A stretch of 64,000 nucleotides of DNA from Persicaria tinctoria (Eukaryota; Streptophyta; Magnoliopsida; Caryophyllales; Polygonaceae), in NCBI GenBank assembly GCA_037127255.1, contig JBANSL010000008.1:6162896-6226895 (forward strand), given 5' to 3'. This document shows positions 11,761-28,594 of this stretch, piece by piece. Position 1 is the first letter of the stretch; the number at the start of each line of letters is the position of its first letter. Position numbers and translations under genes: made by a program. The notes under the pieces were generated by a model, which saw only the letters and a program-made list of their open reading frames with translations, was not told where the DNA came from and made no database searches.

Positions 11761-12839
11761 TTTTTCCTTTTATTATAAAATATAATAATAATAATTCCAA
11801 TAATGTAATTTTGAATTGTGGGAGAGATTATAACTCTATTTATTTTAAAAGAAAATGGTGATTTTCTGAGAGCAATAAAAATGGTGATTTGTGTACAGAA
11901 TAGGTTCAGGTTGTTAGTTTTCCAATTTAAGTGATTGAGGTTGTGATATGTTTGTGTTATGGGTTGGATAAGGATTTTATGTTGATTTTGGTTGGGTTTA
12001 CATTGAATCGGTTTTCATCGTAACTATATTTCTGTGATTATGTTTGATCTTCAACTATATAGGTCGAATTCTTAGCGTTTTTAGGAACTCATTTTTAAGA
12101 ATCGAATAATGTACATTATTCTAAAATCATTTAGAAAAAATTACTTTCTTTATTATGTTACGTTTTTATAAGGTCGTTAATCTTGAATATTTATAAATTC
12201 TTAAAATATAATGTGATATGATACGTAACCTCTCGTGTAAACTAGAATGTGATAAGGAAATGTATCTTTTAAGTTAAAGACACAATTAACTTTAGTGTTA
12301 TAAAATAAGAAAGAAGAAAACAAAGATTGGCATTTTGGTTTTGTTTGCAAAGGTTGGCAACAACTTGGAATAGCTTGTTGGAGTGGCATTTTAACTATTG
12401 ATGATTCTCCCTTGTTCCCTACTTCACCTCATTCTTCAAGTTTAGGGTTTCCAATGCTAAGTGTTGTTATAAATTGAGATGATTTTAAAAAGGATAGGCA
12501 TAGCATTTGCTTATGAAAGAGATTTGGATAAGCTACAATCTTGATGTAGTTCATTCAACAAATGACACCTTTGCGTATGAGAAGTTGAAGTTCATTATCA
12601 AACCAAATATTATCGATGAAGATAGAATGATTCAGATGTATCAATTGACCTGTTAATGTGAACGGTACGAAATTTTCAAACATCCCGTCATGAATCGAAA
12701 ATAATCCCGAGCAAGATAAAATGTCATAGTGCTTTAATGATACACAAGTTATCACATTAGATTGATCAATTGAGGATATTGTGTCTTTAAGCTTCCTTTA
12801 ACCCAATCCACAGGGCAAACTTTTTATCAAAACATATTA
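11761..12839. other. Intergenic DNA between two minus-strand genes
   Basis: AT-rich. A minus-strand frame at 12555-12755 and another at 13083-13268 flank the MITE and could be scraps of one old coding region. No domain was recognised and neither has a convincing start or splice context. Confidence 0.35.
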
Positions 12840-13076
12840 CTCCCTCCGTTAATTAAAACTTGACGTTTTACTATTCACGCACGCATTTTTAGGTGTTAAA
12901 AACTATATAAAATATTAACTTTTTTAACAATTTTTTTAAATAATATCATACTTATTACTATTAAGTATGAATTTATAAAAACAAATGTAAAAAAAAGTTA
13001 ATATTTTATATAGTTTTTATCGTTCTAAAAAAGCGTGCATGAATAGTAAACGACAAGTTTTAATTAACAGATGGAG
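12840..13076. mobile_element. Stowaway MITE
   Basis: 237 bp with long inverted repeats: the left end begins CTCCCTCCGTTAATTAAAAC, and the right end read in reverse begins CTCCATCTGTTAATTAAAAC, with pairing continuing for about 80 bp. It is flanked by TA at 12838-12839 and 13077-13078, the Stowaway target duplication. Confidence 0.9.
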
Positions 13077-13284
13077 TATTTGTTAACAAACCCTTGAGTT
13101 GATTTGCCTTGATGAGGAATCCAAAGGTATAATCATCCAATTACTTGGAATATACAGCATCTCACCCTCCACTCTCCAATACACCGCATAGATTTGTAAT
13201 TCTGAATTTAGCTTGTGTGATGTGAGTGATATTAACAAACTTGACAGCACAGGCCACTTGGGTAGCATTTAACATTGTTCCTAG

Positions 13285-16200
13285 CTAGGATGCTCTTGAG
13301 CTCTTAGGCAATGCACGCGTTCGAGCTGCATCAAATAGCTCGCGCCATTTTTGTGGGTCGCATCCTGGTCCATCCCCCTGGAAATAGAACCAGTACAGGT
13401 CGATTGGCATGCCCAGCTATATCAAGAGAGTTTTAAGAGAGAAATTTACCTTGACTGAGTTGATTTCAAAAATCTCCCCTTCTGTGAAATCTATGTCCAA
13501 TGCTTGTATACAAGCTTCTGCTACGACGAGTCTGCTTGCTTCCCCAACCAGATTATCACCTAGCCCACCACCATCCAGTGTCAGAAACCAGGATGCCAAC
13601 ATATTCAAACAACTAAAAGCTATTGACGACGAAATCACTCAAGGCAAGAGAAACCAGACAGGACTAGCTACTACATCCTGAAGCTGAAAGTGTAAAATAA
13701 ATATAGCACACTATACCTTCCTTGTGCATAAAATCCTGAAGTTGGATGTTATGCAATCACAAACCCGACAGCCACATCATATTCACAGAGGACTACAACA
13801 TACCTTGATCTATAACAACCGCATTTCGTTCCCCAGCAGTAGCCCTGAGCAAAGTGTTCAGATCATAGGATGTGTATGGCCCATCAGTCAGCCTCCCAGG
13901 TCTGTAGTGCAAAAGTATTAAACAAGCTTGTATGTATACCAAACCTGCTAATCAGCAGCCAACATAAAAGGGCTAAGGTTGGTCACCTGATGATGGTGTA
14001 TGGTAGGCCAGAGTTGCGGACGAAATCTTCTCCCATTTTTTTGTACTTGAGAACGCCAAAAAGATTCATTACGCTGTGGAAGCAAAGGTGTTAGAAAGTG
14101 ATATAGACGAACAATTTATCAGTGTTGCATTCTTGTAAATTTATCATGTTTCAATAGAACAGTATACCTCCATGGGAGTTCATTGAACTTTGTTACTCCA
14201 ACAGATGAAACCAGAACAATTCTTTTAATAGTCCGAGGCAGTGCAGAAACCAGATTTTTCACACCGTCCCAATCTGAAGAATGCGAAAGGAACAGCAAAC
14301 CTCATAGTCAAGCAACAGGGCCAATAAATAACCAAACAAATCGGTTGAAGCGATCAACAAGGCCAAACAAATAATGAATCTAACCTACTCTTTCTGGGGT
14401 ATTGTCTCCATCCCATCTTCGTGAAGGAAAGGCTGTAGTCCCTGTGCAACATATGACATGTGTGACACCCTGAAAATTTGTATCCGAAAGCAATTACCAC
14501 ATATGATGTAAGTACTAACACTTTGATCAGTGATACTCTAAAATCTAGGTGGTTATGGAAGCTCAAACCTCAAACATTGATGGATCAAGCTCCCCATGGT
14601 TCCGAGTGTCACCTTTCCATATCTAACAAAATTCACATATCCTCTTTGATGTTAGCAATGCTTTACAAGAAAAAACAAGTGAACTGATTTTTGGATTTAG
14701 ATAATAGTACCCAACCTGCATTATCTGGCCATCTTGTTCACCAAACAAAGTCTTTGCTTTCTCGGGGTCCCGTAGCAGGAGGCCTAATTTGATCTTCCGG
14801 CTCAACAGTGATGCCACCACCAATTGTCCTGTCAGATGTAGTTTATAAATCACTAGAATCAAGAAACTCTAGCAGCTTGTGATGGAATGCAGTGTGTTAC
14901 TGACAGAGATTAAACCCAGTTTAAGGGCCTTGCTGCCGGCATTAACCATGGAGCTTCAAAATATCATTGTTGAAAGTGACTGTCATAAGTATTACCTTAT
15001 GTGCCTAAGTAAGCTTCTGAGCTCTGAAGTGTGTTTATCAATGGATGATATTAAATGTTTTTACAGTAATCTTCACAAATTTGCAGATCACCAGCAGTGG
15101 TAGCAGCAGTACACCAACTTTAAATACAGGAGGCCAAATTTCTTGCAATTATTCCAATTCATTAAGTGCATGTTTGGTATCCATAGAGGTATATCAGATA
15201 TAGTCATATACCCATACCTATTGTTTGGTAAATGGGTATATGGATATCAAGGTGATATACCGATGAATTTTTTTCCAACCTCATATACCCTTTTGTTTAG
15301 GGCAAAATCAACTCCTCTCTTCTTTCTTCCTCAGAGCTTCTGACAGTAGAGCCGCTTCATCGCTTCCTGATAGCTTCTCACCTGGAGCTTGGATTTCTCA
15401 ACCCAATCAAGGTATTCTCTTCACTTTTTGTCTATCCTTTTCTAGTTTGGTCTTCTGTTTGTTGAAATTTTCCAATCGATAGAAGAAATTCAGATTTAGG
15501 GTTATGGGTGTAGTTTCTTGTTCCTCTTAAATCCAACGCCAAAACCAAATTCGAGCATCCACTCCCTCCTTACCCTCTGCGATTTCTCTCTCTGTCCTCT
15601 CCTTCTCATTCACCCACCCAGAGACTCCGAAGCCCTGAAACAGCACTGGTAGAACCTCAAATCCAGCCCTGGTGCAGCCCTCAAACGGCCCTTGTTCAGC
15701 CCTCAAACGACCCTGGCGGAACCTCAAATCCGACCCTGGTGCAGCCCTCAAACGGCCCTTGTTCAGCCCTCAAACGACCCTGGCGGAACCTCAAATCCGA
15801 CCCTGGTGCAGCCCTCAAACAGCCCTTGTTCAGTTCCCTCTCAAACTACCCTTATGCACTTATTTAGCCGTTGTTCGGCCCTTGTTTAGCTCTACATTTT
15901 CGTTGATTTTTTTTTGGTTTATTGCTTGATTAGGTGTTTGCCTGTGTGATTTTTGGTTGATTTTTCTGTTCTACTTATGATTAGAAATGGACGCATTTGA
16001 GGTGGATGAATTTCAACTTGATTCGATAAGGAAAAAGGCGGAAAGACAAAAAATTGTACTAAGAACAATTGTACTTGTTATGAAATTTATCATGATTGTT
16101 GCTACACGATTTAAGGAAGTACAAATGCAAGAAAAGGAGAAGAATGAGCCTACAGTAGAAGAAGAAGAAGACTACTCATCTAGTGATGCAGACTCAAGAG

Positions 16201-17379
16201 CACCACTTTTAAAGAGGAGAAATGTAGGTACAGGTCATCTTGGAGTGACTCGAAACAATGACCCAGTTGCGTGTGCCATAGCGGACATCCATACCACTTT
16301 GGAGAAGATGTTAGACGTCATGGCAAGGTCTGACAATCGCGATCAGTTACTAGCGACCCGGCAGAAGATGTTGCTATCTGAGCTATCTATGTTACCTGGA
16401 GTTTCTGATGATGATGCGATTGATGCTAGTAGAGTTCTTTTGAGGTCTCCAACTGAGCTTACAGCTTTTTTTGGGTGCCCAAATGATGAGTGGAAGGTAA
16501 AGTAGGTGCAAAGGATCATTGTCCAACTTCGCGATTCTACAAGTGCTAGGCATGACTAGAAGTGTGGTTGTACCCAGCAAGACTATTTTGGTTCTATATG
16601 TGCTAGGCTACTATCATTTGTTTTTTTTTGGGATATTTGAGAAGATTATGTTGATAGGTTGGCAAAACACCATTTGTATTTGCAAAGTCCTTGTGATGAT
16701 TATCTTTTTTTTTTTTTTTGCACATTTTGAAATCCTTATGGTTTTTATTTTTGAATTGATGAATATCATATAACACTGGTTTCACTTTCACCCAATCTGA
16801 AACTCATCTGATATTGGATATCAGATTATTTGATACTAATATCTGATATATATGGATATGGATATCAACCAGAATCTAAAACTCCCCATCACAGGAACTC
16901 TATAATTCGTATCAATTCGTCCAAGCTAGTTGCAATCACTATGCACAATGATATCTCCCAACTTAACAGTTCACTATGCACAAAATTAGCAATCGAATCT
17001 GAACTGGAACGAAATACTGTGTAACTAGGTTTAACAATCGGAAACGGAATCAAGAGCAAAGCAACAACGGTAGAATAAAAAAAACGGAGAAATTACCGAC
17101 GCCTCCGGTGCCGCCGACGACGAGAACGAACTTGGACGAAGAAGAGGGGGAGGAATTCGATGCTTCTGCAACGGTGGATTGCGTGGTTTCTTCATCCTTC
17201 ACCGCTTGCACCAAATTGCGATGTGAGGAATTTGAGATGGAGAGCGATTTCGAATTGAGCACCGAATTCGGATTGGAGTAATCAATGGAGTTTTGCAGGG
17301 GAGAGAAGATGGGATTGTTTGATTTGATTGAAGGTGGAAATTTTTGCAGTCGAAGCGGGAAAGTGAGGGTGGAAGCCAT
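13285..17379 (-). CDS. Plastid NAD(P)-binding Rossmann-fold protein (NmrA/atypical SDR)
   Basis: Nine coding exons on the minus strand: 17097-17379, 14716-14828, 14569-14622, 14385-14469, 14168-14273, 13987-14073, 13804-13901, 13450-13559 and 13285-13377. All join in phase with GT-AG introns to give 342 aa. The first 80 or so residues are Ser/Thr-rich and poor in acids, fitting a chloroplast transit peptide. VLVVGGTGGVGQLV (residues 85-98) is the dinucleotide-binding glycine-rich loop. Further family marks are THVICCTGT, IVLVSSVGV, LKYKKMGEDFVRNSG, YTIIRPGRLTDGPY and VVAEACIQAL. This is the plastid NmrA-like/atypical SDR type (At1g72640-like by memory). Its substrate is unknown. The 2.27 kb first intron is largely a Harbinger-like element. 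Confidence 0.85.
15166..16876 (+). mobile_element. PIF/Harbinger-like element in intron 1 of the Rossmann-protein gene
   Basis: The ends GTGCATGTTTGGTATCC and, reversed, GATTCTGGTTGATATCC match at 11 of 17 positions, have similar subterminal TATATCAGATAT motifs, and are flanked by TAA on both sides, the Harbinger target duplication. Inside, an open frame 15987-16505 (172 aa) has an acidic middle and a C-terminal block (SDDDAIDASRVLL, then TAFFGCPNDEW) like proteins carried by plant Harbinger elements. There is no DDE transposase, so the element is non-autonomous or decayed. The frame is in the opposite orientation to the host gene. Confidence 0.6.
15653..15832. repeat. 67-bp minisatellite inside the Harbinger-like element
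   Basis: Copies start at 15653, 15720 and 15787 (the third is partial) with very few differences. Each unit contains CTCAAATCC, GGTGCAGCCCTCAAACGG and TTCAGCCCTCAAACGACC. It lies in the presumed leader of the element's open frame. Confidence 0.9.
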
Positions 17380-18162
17380 GGCCACGGAAGAGAGAGAAGA
17401 AGAGATTTGGAAAATAATATATTTAAATATAAATTGAAATGAAAACTGTGGTGAGTGGAGCACGTGAATAATATCTAGCTATAAATTACATTAAACCGCC
17501 CACAAAATGAAAGTATTTTCATCAAACTGCCCAAAAATATGAAAGTATTCAAAATCAGCCGTGAAATATAGGTGTCAAAAACCTGTAATAATGAGGCTTA
17601 TACAAATCATCTAAGCAGTTATATTAATTAAAAAAAAAAAAACTCAGTGCGAGGTGGACTAATCGACTGGTTTTAAAAAAAAAAACATTAAAATGTGGGA
17701 AAATATTGGGCAAAAATAAATTGAAATTACTTATTTTAAAAAATAATAAGGATTAGTTTAATAAATTTAATAACATTTCATAACTTGTTATTTTAATGTT
17801 ATATAGTTTTTTTTTATAAAAAAAGTTATAAACATGAGTTACTCAAATTTCAACTACCTCTTCCGAGAATCAAGTTACTCAAATTTGAGATTTTGAAATA
17901 AGAACACTCATAAAACATTAAGATGAGTATTTTACTTCAACATTAGGTTAAATCGATACACATATTCCACAATTTTCATCAATACATTGTATGCTATATA
18001 TATATGTATTTTTATTTTGTCTTGTAGGAACAAACGAAAATGCAAGCGAATCAATACAACAAATTAATCAGTAGTAAACAAATCATGGATTCGCAAACAA
18101 AACAAAACGGAATAATAAATAAATAAATAAATATAAATAAACAATCAATACAAGTGATCCTT
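17380..18162. other. Intergenic DNA, promoter side of the Rossmann-protein gene
   Basis: Promoter and 5' leader of the minus-strand Rossmann-protein gene, then AT-rich DNA with A-runs. A repeated TGAAAGTATT motif occurs near 17508-17550. No gene was seen. Confidence 0.4.
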
Positions 18163-18411
18163 TTAGGAGGATGATTTAGCATCTAGAGGATAAGAAGATA
18201 GCCAAAGGATGAGAGCGCAAAGCAGCAGCACAAGAGGGATGAGGTGAACCGCCTTCTCACCGGTCGCATTCTGACGCCTCTTGTCGACTCCATATTCCGC
18301 GGCCTCAGCGCCCTGCATTGCCACCAGCTCGTCCGCCTTCACCTGTGCAAGAGGGCCAAGATTGACCAAGAACTCGTCGGATGCCCTCAACACGCTCGAG
18401 GATCGGTGCAT
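18163..18411 (-). CDS. Small tail-anchored membrane protein, uncharacterised
   Basis: An 82-aa frame starting MHRSSSVLRASDEFLV. The N-terminal 50 residues are polar (VKADELVAMQGAEAAEYGV, then KRRQNATGEKAV); a strong hydrophobic segment (HLIPLVLLLCALILWLSS, about residues 56-75) lies nine residues from the end, so it looks tail-anchored. MHRSSS-type small proteins of this shape occur in plants without assigned function (family memory only). An in-frame ATG at 18541 would add about 43 residues lacking similar character; I prefer 18411. Single exon, no recognised partner. Confidence 0.6.
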   Translation of the reverse strand: MHRSSSVLRASDEFLVNLGPLAQVKADELVAMQGAEAAEYGVDKRRQNATGEKAVHLIPLVLLLCALILWLSSYPLDAKSSS

Positions 18412-18849
18412 CTTTGACCCCTCCCAGGCAATGGATGGGTTTTGTGGGTGAGATTTGTTGGAGAGGATTTGTTTGACAAAATGTTTAAGAGATTGGAGAG
18501 GGTAATTTTTATTTATTAGTGGATTGAGTGAAGAATGGTGCATCTTAATTCTTAAGGGTGTGAACAGTGTTATGAATAAAATGAGGCTTTTGGGGGGGGA
18601 TGTGAGCAAGATTTGGTGGGCTTAATTGTGATTTGTAAAGTTTGACTTTCATTAATTTGTGATTAATTGTAAAGTAAAATACAGGAAATTAAAATTGATC
18701 GCCCACTAAAATTGTACTGATGTGAACTAGCTAGGGTGTATCAATAGCTCAGTTGGGAAAAATGGGGTGACCAAAAAAAAAAAAAAACTATGATCACTTC
18801 AGAATTTATAGTATTTTCCCAAATTCTCCAAACTTAATTTTTATATTTT

Positions 18850-19097
18850 TGTTAAAATCCCACTCAGCCTGACTGCTTCATTTTATTCTTTTGCCCTAGC
18901 TTCTTTCTGTGTGCTTCGTTTATGATTCTGTTTTCCCTCTACGAGTCATGTTGTCTTGTAATTATTGTATCTTATTGTTCTGAGTCTATCGGAAACACTC
19001 TCTCGACTTGTTCAGGAAAAGAGTGAGTACATCATCAACCCCAGATCCTGCTTTTACGTGATATACTTGGTTGTTGTTGCTGTTAAAATCCCACTCA
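18850..19097 (+). mobile_element. Au-like SINE with 17-bp target-site duplication
   Basis: An identical TGTTAAAATCCCACTCA occurs at 18850-18866 and 19081-19097. The 214 bp between them end with a degraded version of the plant Au SINE body: GAGTCTATCGGAAAC, GAGTGAGTACATCATC, CCCCAGATCCTGC, then a TTGTTGTTGC tail. The 5' tRNA-like head is too decayed to recognise. The short-repeat TTG tail and intact duplications support retroposition. Confidence 0.7.
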
Positions 19098-19458
19098 ACT
19101 TCCAAAATGTTTAATTAATGTACTATATTTTTTAAAAGAAATATGATAAGTAAAATTTAAAGCCAACATCATCAATATTCAATACTGTACTAAATATAAT
19201 GCTTGATAAATGGGAAAGGCAGATTGAATCTGAAGCATCGTGAAGTGTAAATAAAATAAAAAGATTCAAAGGGGCAATTACATGTGAAAGTAGCGTATGA
19301 AACAAGGTGTTTAATTAAGGTCCAAGCTTTGACATTAATCTCAAACAATAAAACTTCATTCACCTCAATGCTTAGTTCTCGTAGCATCCCCGAGAGATGT
19401 GGTAAAAAAACTCTAAAATAAAGAAGAAAATTACAAAATCTCTATAAGTTTTATCTTA

Positions 19459-20338
19459 GGTCATGTTTATCAAGGGATACTAAGGATACTAGAAATACTA
19501 ATATTTTATTTTTCTCTTTCTGCCACATCATCTTAGCATCTCATTCTCATTTTTCCCACTTTATCAATAGTATCCCTAGTATCCTAAAATCCGTATTTTC
19601 TACCAATTTAAATTACAAATATACCCCTCTCTAATAATTATTTCCATCTTTTTCTACCAAATCAATTTACAATTATACCCCTCTCGAATAATTATCTCAA
19701 TTTAGATTTACTTATTATATTAATTTTTTATTTTAAAAATATTATTTATAAACTAAATATGTAACTATATATAATCAATATATAAATTTTAAGTAATGAA
19801 AGATAATTATAAATATTTTTTTGGGTATAATTATACACAACTGTATTCAAAGAAAAATATTTTTTTTGAAAAATATGATCAAACGTATTCGAAATTGATG
19901 TCTATATTTAGAAAAAAAATGAATCTAGTATAGTGGTAACTTTTTTTATTTTAATTTTTTACATTTTCATTGTCTAAAATTGCATTTTGTAATTCTAAAT
20001 AATCAAGTGACGGATTAAATCGCAGCCATTCATGCTAGTTCATCTCAACCGTCCAATCCTCTTCCACTCACTGATTGACATGTGTCCCCCTGATGCTGCA
20101 CTCCATCTGATGCTTCCATAGTGGAGCACTGTGCTTTGACATTTTTTTAGCCTAGACGTCGTCGTTTAACTTCAATATTTTCGAAAAAAAAAATACCAAC
20201 TGACACTGCATTAATTACTCTCGATACTTGTTGTGATACTTGGGCTAGTATCCAAATACCTGGTACTTGCACTGTTCAACATTTTTTATTAATAAAAGCC
20301 CAAGTATCCCTCCAAATTTACTACCGATAAACATGCCC
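19459..20338. mobile_element. Tourist-like (PIF/Harbinger) MITE, 880 bp
   Basis: The ends GGTCATGTTTATC and, reversed, GGGCATGTTTATC match at 12 of 13 positions and both lead into GGGATACT motifs. The element is flanked by TTA at 19456-19458 and 20339-20341. There is no coding capacity. Confidence 0.75.
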
Positions 20339-20405
20339 TTATAACTCCAAGTTACTTTATTTTACAAATTTTACATTTATTATTTTGATCATTCATTGGT
20401 TCAAT

Positions 20406-20515
20406 TTGAATTAGGGGAGTACATTTTATTCCTTTTCTTTTCATTTTTTGTGATTTATGTTTGAATTAGGGGAGTACATTTTATTCCTTTTCTTTTCATT
20501 TTTTGTGATTTATGT
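20406..20515. repeat. 55-bp tandem duplication
   Basis: Two identical copies at 20406-20460 and 20461-20515, containing TTAGGGGAGTACATTTTATT. Confidence 0.95.
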
Positions 20516-22234
20516 GTGATGGGGTATTGGAAACTAGTGAACATTTAATTTTAAAAGTTTTCTCAAATGCTACAAATATAGAGATTTTTTCATTCTCTCT
20601 CATCTATATTCTCTATTTTAAACAAATAAGTAAGTAGAGCTATTGGATGGGAAAAACTTCAATATTTTGCTAAATTTCTACTTTTCTCTTGAATAGAGAT
20701 GTTGTTGGGGATGCTCTTATGCTAATAAATTCCATTAACAAAAAATCTAAAATAGCTATGTTGCTTCTTTTTTTTATATAGGATAGAATAATATAAGTAA
20801 GAAGAATATAAGAGAAAATTAATATAAAAAAATAAGTAAGAATAAGTGAAAATTATCCTTCTACTTATTAGAATCGGTCTGAATTCTTTGTTACACTTTT
20901 CATGTTACCCTTACATCTCTAAAATTGATATGAATTATAAATAAAATTGAGAAAAAAGATACTTTAGTTTAAATCTATAAACCCTAGAAGTTAAAACATT
21001 AAAAAAAAAATTGACGTTTAATGTGCATTTTTATAGTTTTTTAGCTATTTATAAAAAGATACCCTATGATTAGATTCATAAACCCTAAGAAGCTAAAAAC
21101 ATTAAAATATACATGCAAAATATATTTTATTATGCTTTAACCGCTTAGGATTTATATGTGTAAACTTAAGATGTCACATCATAATTTGATTAATAATTTA
21201 GATGAAATTTAAGAAGTGTAACACAAAAAGTGTAACATGTGATCCACATTGTAGATTAAGGGTTTCATTGCCCAACAACATACTTGGGCAAAAAATGAAT
21301 TTTTAGTTTCGTGCTTGCTCCAAAGAAAGGGAATGCCTAACATTAGCAACCTGAAGTTCAAGATAGTCTCGTTGCTTATGTTATGTGATATCCAAGTGCA
21401 CAAATGTGTTGTTCAAAATGAATGTCTTTAGGAGCTCGTAAGTCAAAACATATGTTATTTTAGAGTTTAAAAAGAACAGCAGAAAAGTTATCACATTCAA
21501 TCTTTTAGAAGATAGTACAAAATTAGAGATTACAGTCTGAGATTAAAATCCGGGGATCTAGTACTACTAAATACTAATGCTTTAAACCATAACAAGGGCA
21601 AAAAATGACAGTAGCCTACACTGAAGTTTCTCAGTTGTTTCAGGAGGGCCAGTCATTGGTCCTTAGAGCACAGTCGATCCCAAGCTTAGGGCAATGAGAG
21701 TTAGGACAAGCTCATTGCCCTTTGAGACTGCAAATTATAGCTATGTATGCACTTGCAACACTCTAAACTCTAAAGAATCAATCAAAAACAATTTGATAAA
21801 GACCAAAATCACAAAAGTGCATTGAAGATAAAATTCCCTTCTGTCGAAAATGAAGGGCAAAATCAAGATATGGAATAGATCCGGAGGGAAGGTGCCCACT
21901 TCTCAGTTACAAAGAGCCAAGTTATCGTTTTTGCACGTCGGCAAAAGACAACTGGTAAAGTGGTAACCACAAATGAAGATTCAAAATCACTAACTACAGC
22001 TACTACATCAAGCCAAGAAAAAAAAGCAAAATCTTTTAGCCATTTGCCCCTTTTAGGAATGTTGGCTGATCGTACACTTCGCATGATCGCATCTCTTTAA
22101 GGTTTGAAAAAATGGTATACTTGATTTTTTTTGACGAGAATACCGACACTGACATTTTGGAAATGCAAGTCGGAAGGTGTTGTGTTGTTGGAGTACCTTC
22201 GACAGAGCCAGTGTAACAGGTTCATTCCTGTTTT
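20516..22234. other. Intergenic DNA 3' of the PRMT6-type gene
   Basis: AT-rich. Two related stretches near 20952-21000 and 21055-21110 (AAACCCTA.AAG.TAAAA) look like an old duplication. The part nearest 22234 is presumably the 3' UTR of the methyltransferase gene. No further gene was found. Confidence 0.4.
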
Positions 22235-26825
<4,591 letters not shown>

Positions 26826-27140
26826 TCTCCGAGCTGATGCGGAGGAACAGTGAAGATCGACGGGAGGGTTTGGAGCGAGAGAGGAAGGAAGAGAGAAATG
26901 GCGGCGGCGGAGTTTAGGGCATTCGAGAGAGAGAGAGCGCGCCTCGGGTCGGCAGAGTGCTGCTGTGGTTAAACGTTCAACTATTTTAAGCGGGACCCGC
27001 ATTTTAAATGGCTTTCCACACCTTCACTTCACTGTGATCAAATATGACCACTCATCTTGGAATATACATCTCCAAGACTCCAACTATACTAATGATTTTT
27101 CATTAATCATTAAATGCATTAATATAGTTTTATTAGAGGT
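26826..27140 (-). promoter_or_regulatory. Upstream region of the PRMT6-type gene
   Basis: The 5' UTR and promoter of PRMT6 should lie here. It has GA-rich stretches (26870-26940) but no confident core element. Confidence 0.4.
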
Positions 27141-28075
27141 GTTATATGAGTTGAGTAGCTCGAGTTCGGCTCGGGCTCGACTCGTTAAAAGCCATGCTCG
27201 AGCTCGTTTGTTTTCTAAACAAATTGAGTATGAACATATTTTTAAGCTTGATTTGCTCGATTTAAGCTCGAATTTTGTGAAATTTCTTTAAAGTTACTAT
27301 ATTGTGAGCAAATAGGGTTGCTTAATGCTCGGAAAAAGCTCGCCTTAAGCTCATTCATTTCGTAAATGAGCCGAGTACGTATGAACACATTTTGAAACTC
27401 GAGTGTAAATTTAGGTTCAGCTCGAACTCGACACATTTCTAAATAGCTGAATATGAACAATCAATACTCGGCTTTTTTCTAATCTAATAGGGCCATCTAT
27501 AACAATTTCACATTTATCGGTCAGAATAAATGGATCATAATATATGGACTATGGAAATAGATTAGATGATTTTGATCAATTCAACATGGTTGAATATTTA
27601 CTAAAGTACAATTCAAATACTTTGAGAGGTAAGAGTTTTTTCATTTTTCTCGATTTAGTGGTCCTTCACGACTGTTATTTAAATTAAACAAGTCGATCAT
27701 TGATTTTCTACCCATTTAAAAATGACTCAAACCTGAATTTAAATCCAGGATTTAAAAGTGAACAATGTCGGATCAAATTTCTTTTTTTAGCTAGTTAAAG
27801 CTTCATATGAGCCTGAGCTACTCAACTGGAAAAAGTAACTCTATTTTCTCATAACATATTAATATAAAAAAGCTTTTGAAAAATTTCAACAAGATGGAGA
27901 TCGAATCATACCCCAATTTAAATCAAGCTATAATATATACTCAAACTTGGTCCGTGTAATAAAGTGAATGAGTTTAATCCGAATTTCAAACACGATAAAT
28001 TTATTAAAGTGAACAAGCTCAATCTGATTTTTTTTCCCAAATCAAACTCGATCAAGACACTCGACTCATATAAGA
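27141..28075. mobile_element. GCTCGA-rich element with inverted ends
   Basis: TTATATGAGTTGAGTAGCTC at the left and, reversed, TTATATGAGTCGAGTGTCTT at the right form imperfect inverted ends. The interior has many AGCTCG/CTCGA motifs in both orientations (for example at 27160-27260 and 27330-27440), typical of transposase-binding subterminal repeats in old DNA transposons. Target duplication and superfamily are not determined, and no real gene lies inside. Confidence 0.5.
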
Positions 28076-28594
28076 ACAATTGTGTTCTTACAGTTTACAT
28101 GGACCATAAACACAAAAGCTAATTTGCGTACATATGTCAATTTGATATTTGATTTGCAAAAGTTTTATATGTGGTAATGTGAGTTGTGACTGCAATAAAA
28201 ACCAAACTACCAAAGGTATGTGTTTTTAATACTGTAGGAGTTTTTTTTTTTTTTTTTTGGTGCAAACAAAAAAAATGAAAAAGAAAACTCCTACACACAA
28301 TAACGTTAAACTTCATCTTTTTCAATTTGGGACAAACTAAAATTTAATTATTAACTTCACAAGTGCTTTTATTTAGTGGTACATTTTGTTATATAATACA
28401 TTTCAACTCATTCTCAACAAAATAAACGTACAAGTTCGCTTGTTCGACTCCATGCGTGTGCTTTCCATCGTTTATACCGCACCACTTTTCTGTTTCGTTT
28501 ATTGTATATTTTGACGGTTCACTGTCAATATATCGAAATGTCGAGTCTGTCCGACCATTGAATTATTTCCTAATAAATAAAAAGAACGTAATTC
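28076..28594. other. Intergenic DNA 3' of the VIT-like gene
   Basis: AT-rich with a T-run of about 16 at 28240-28257. Probably includes the 3' UTR of the iron-transporter-like gene. Confidence 0.4.

Noticed and set aside
12555..13268. Two minus-strand frames either side of a MITE, considered as a broken resistance-gene (NBS-LRR) fossil
   Set aside because: Trp/Leu spacing is only vaguely LRR-like; no NB-ARC motif or clear repeat register.
18739..18786. A-box-like TAGCTCAGTTGG followed by an A-run
   Set aside because: No B box, so a SINE call is not supported.
26965..27291. 108-aa open frame
   Set aside because: Runs from the PRMT6 upstream region into the GCTCGA-rich repeat; composition is that of the repeat.
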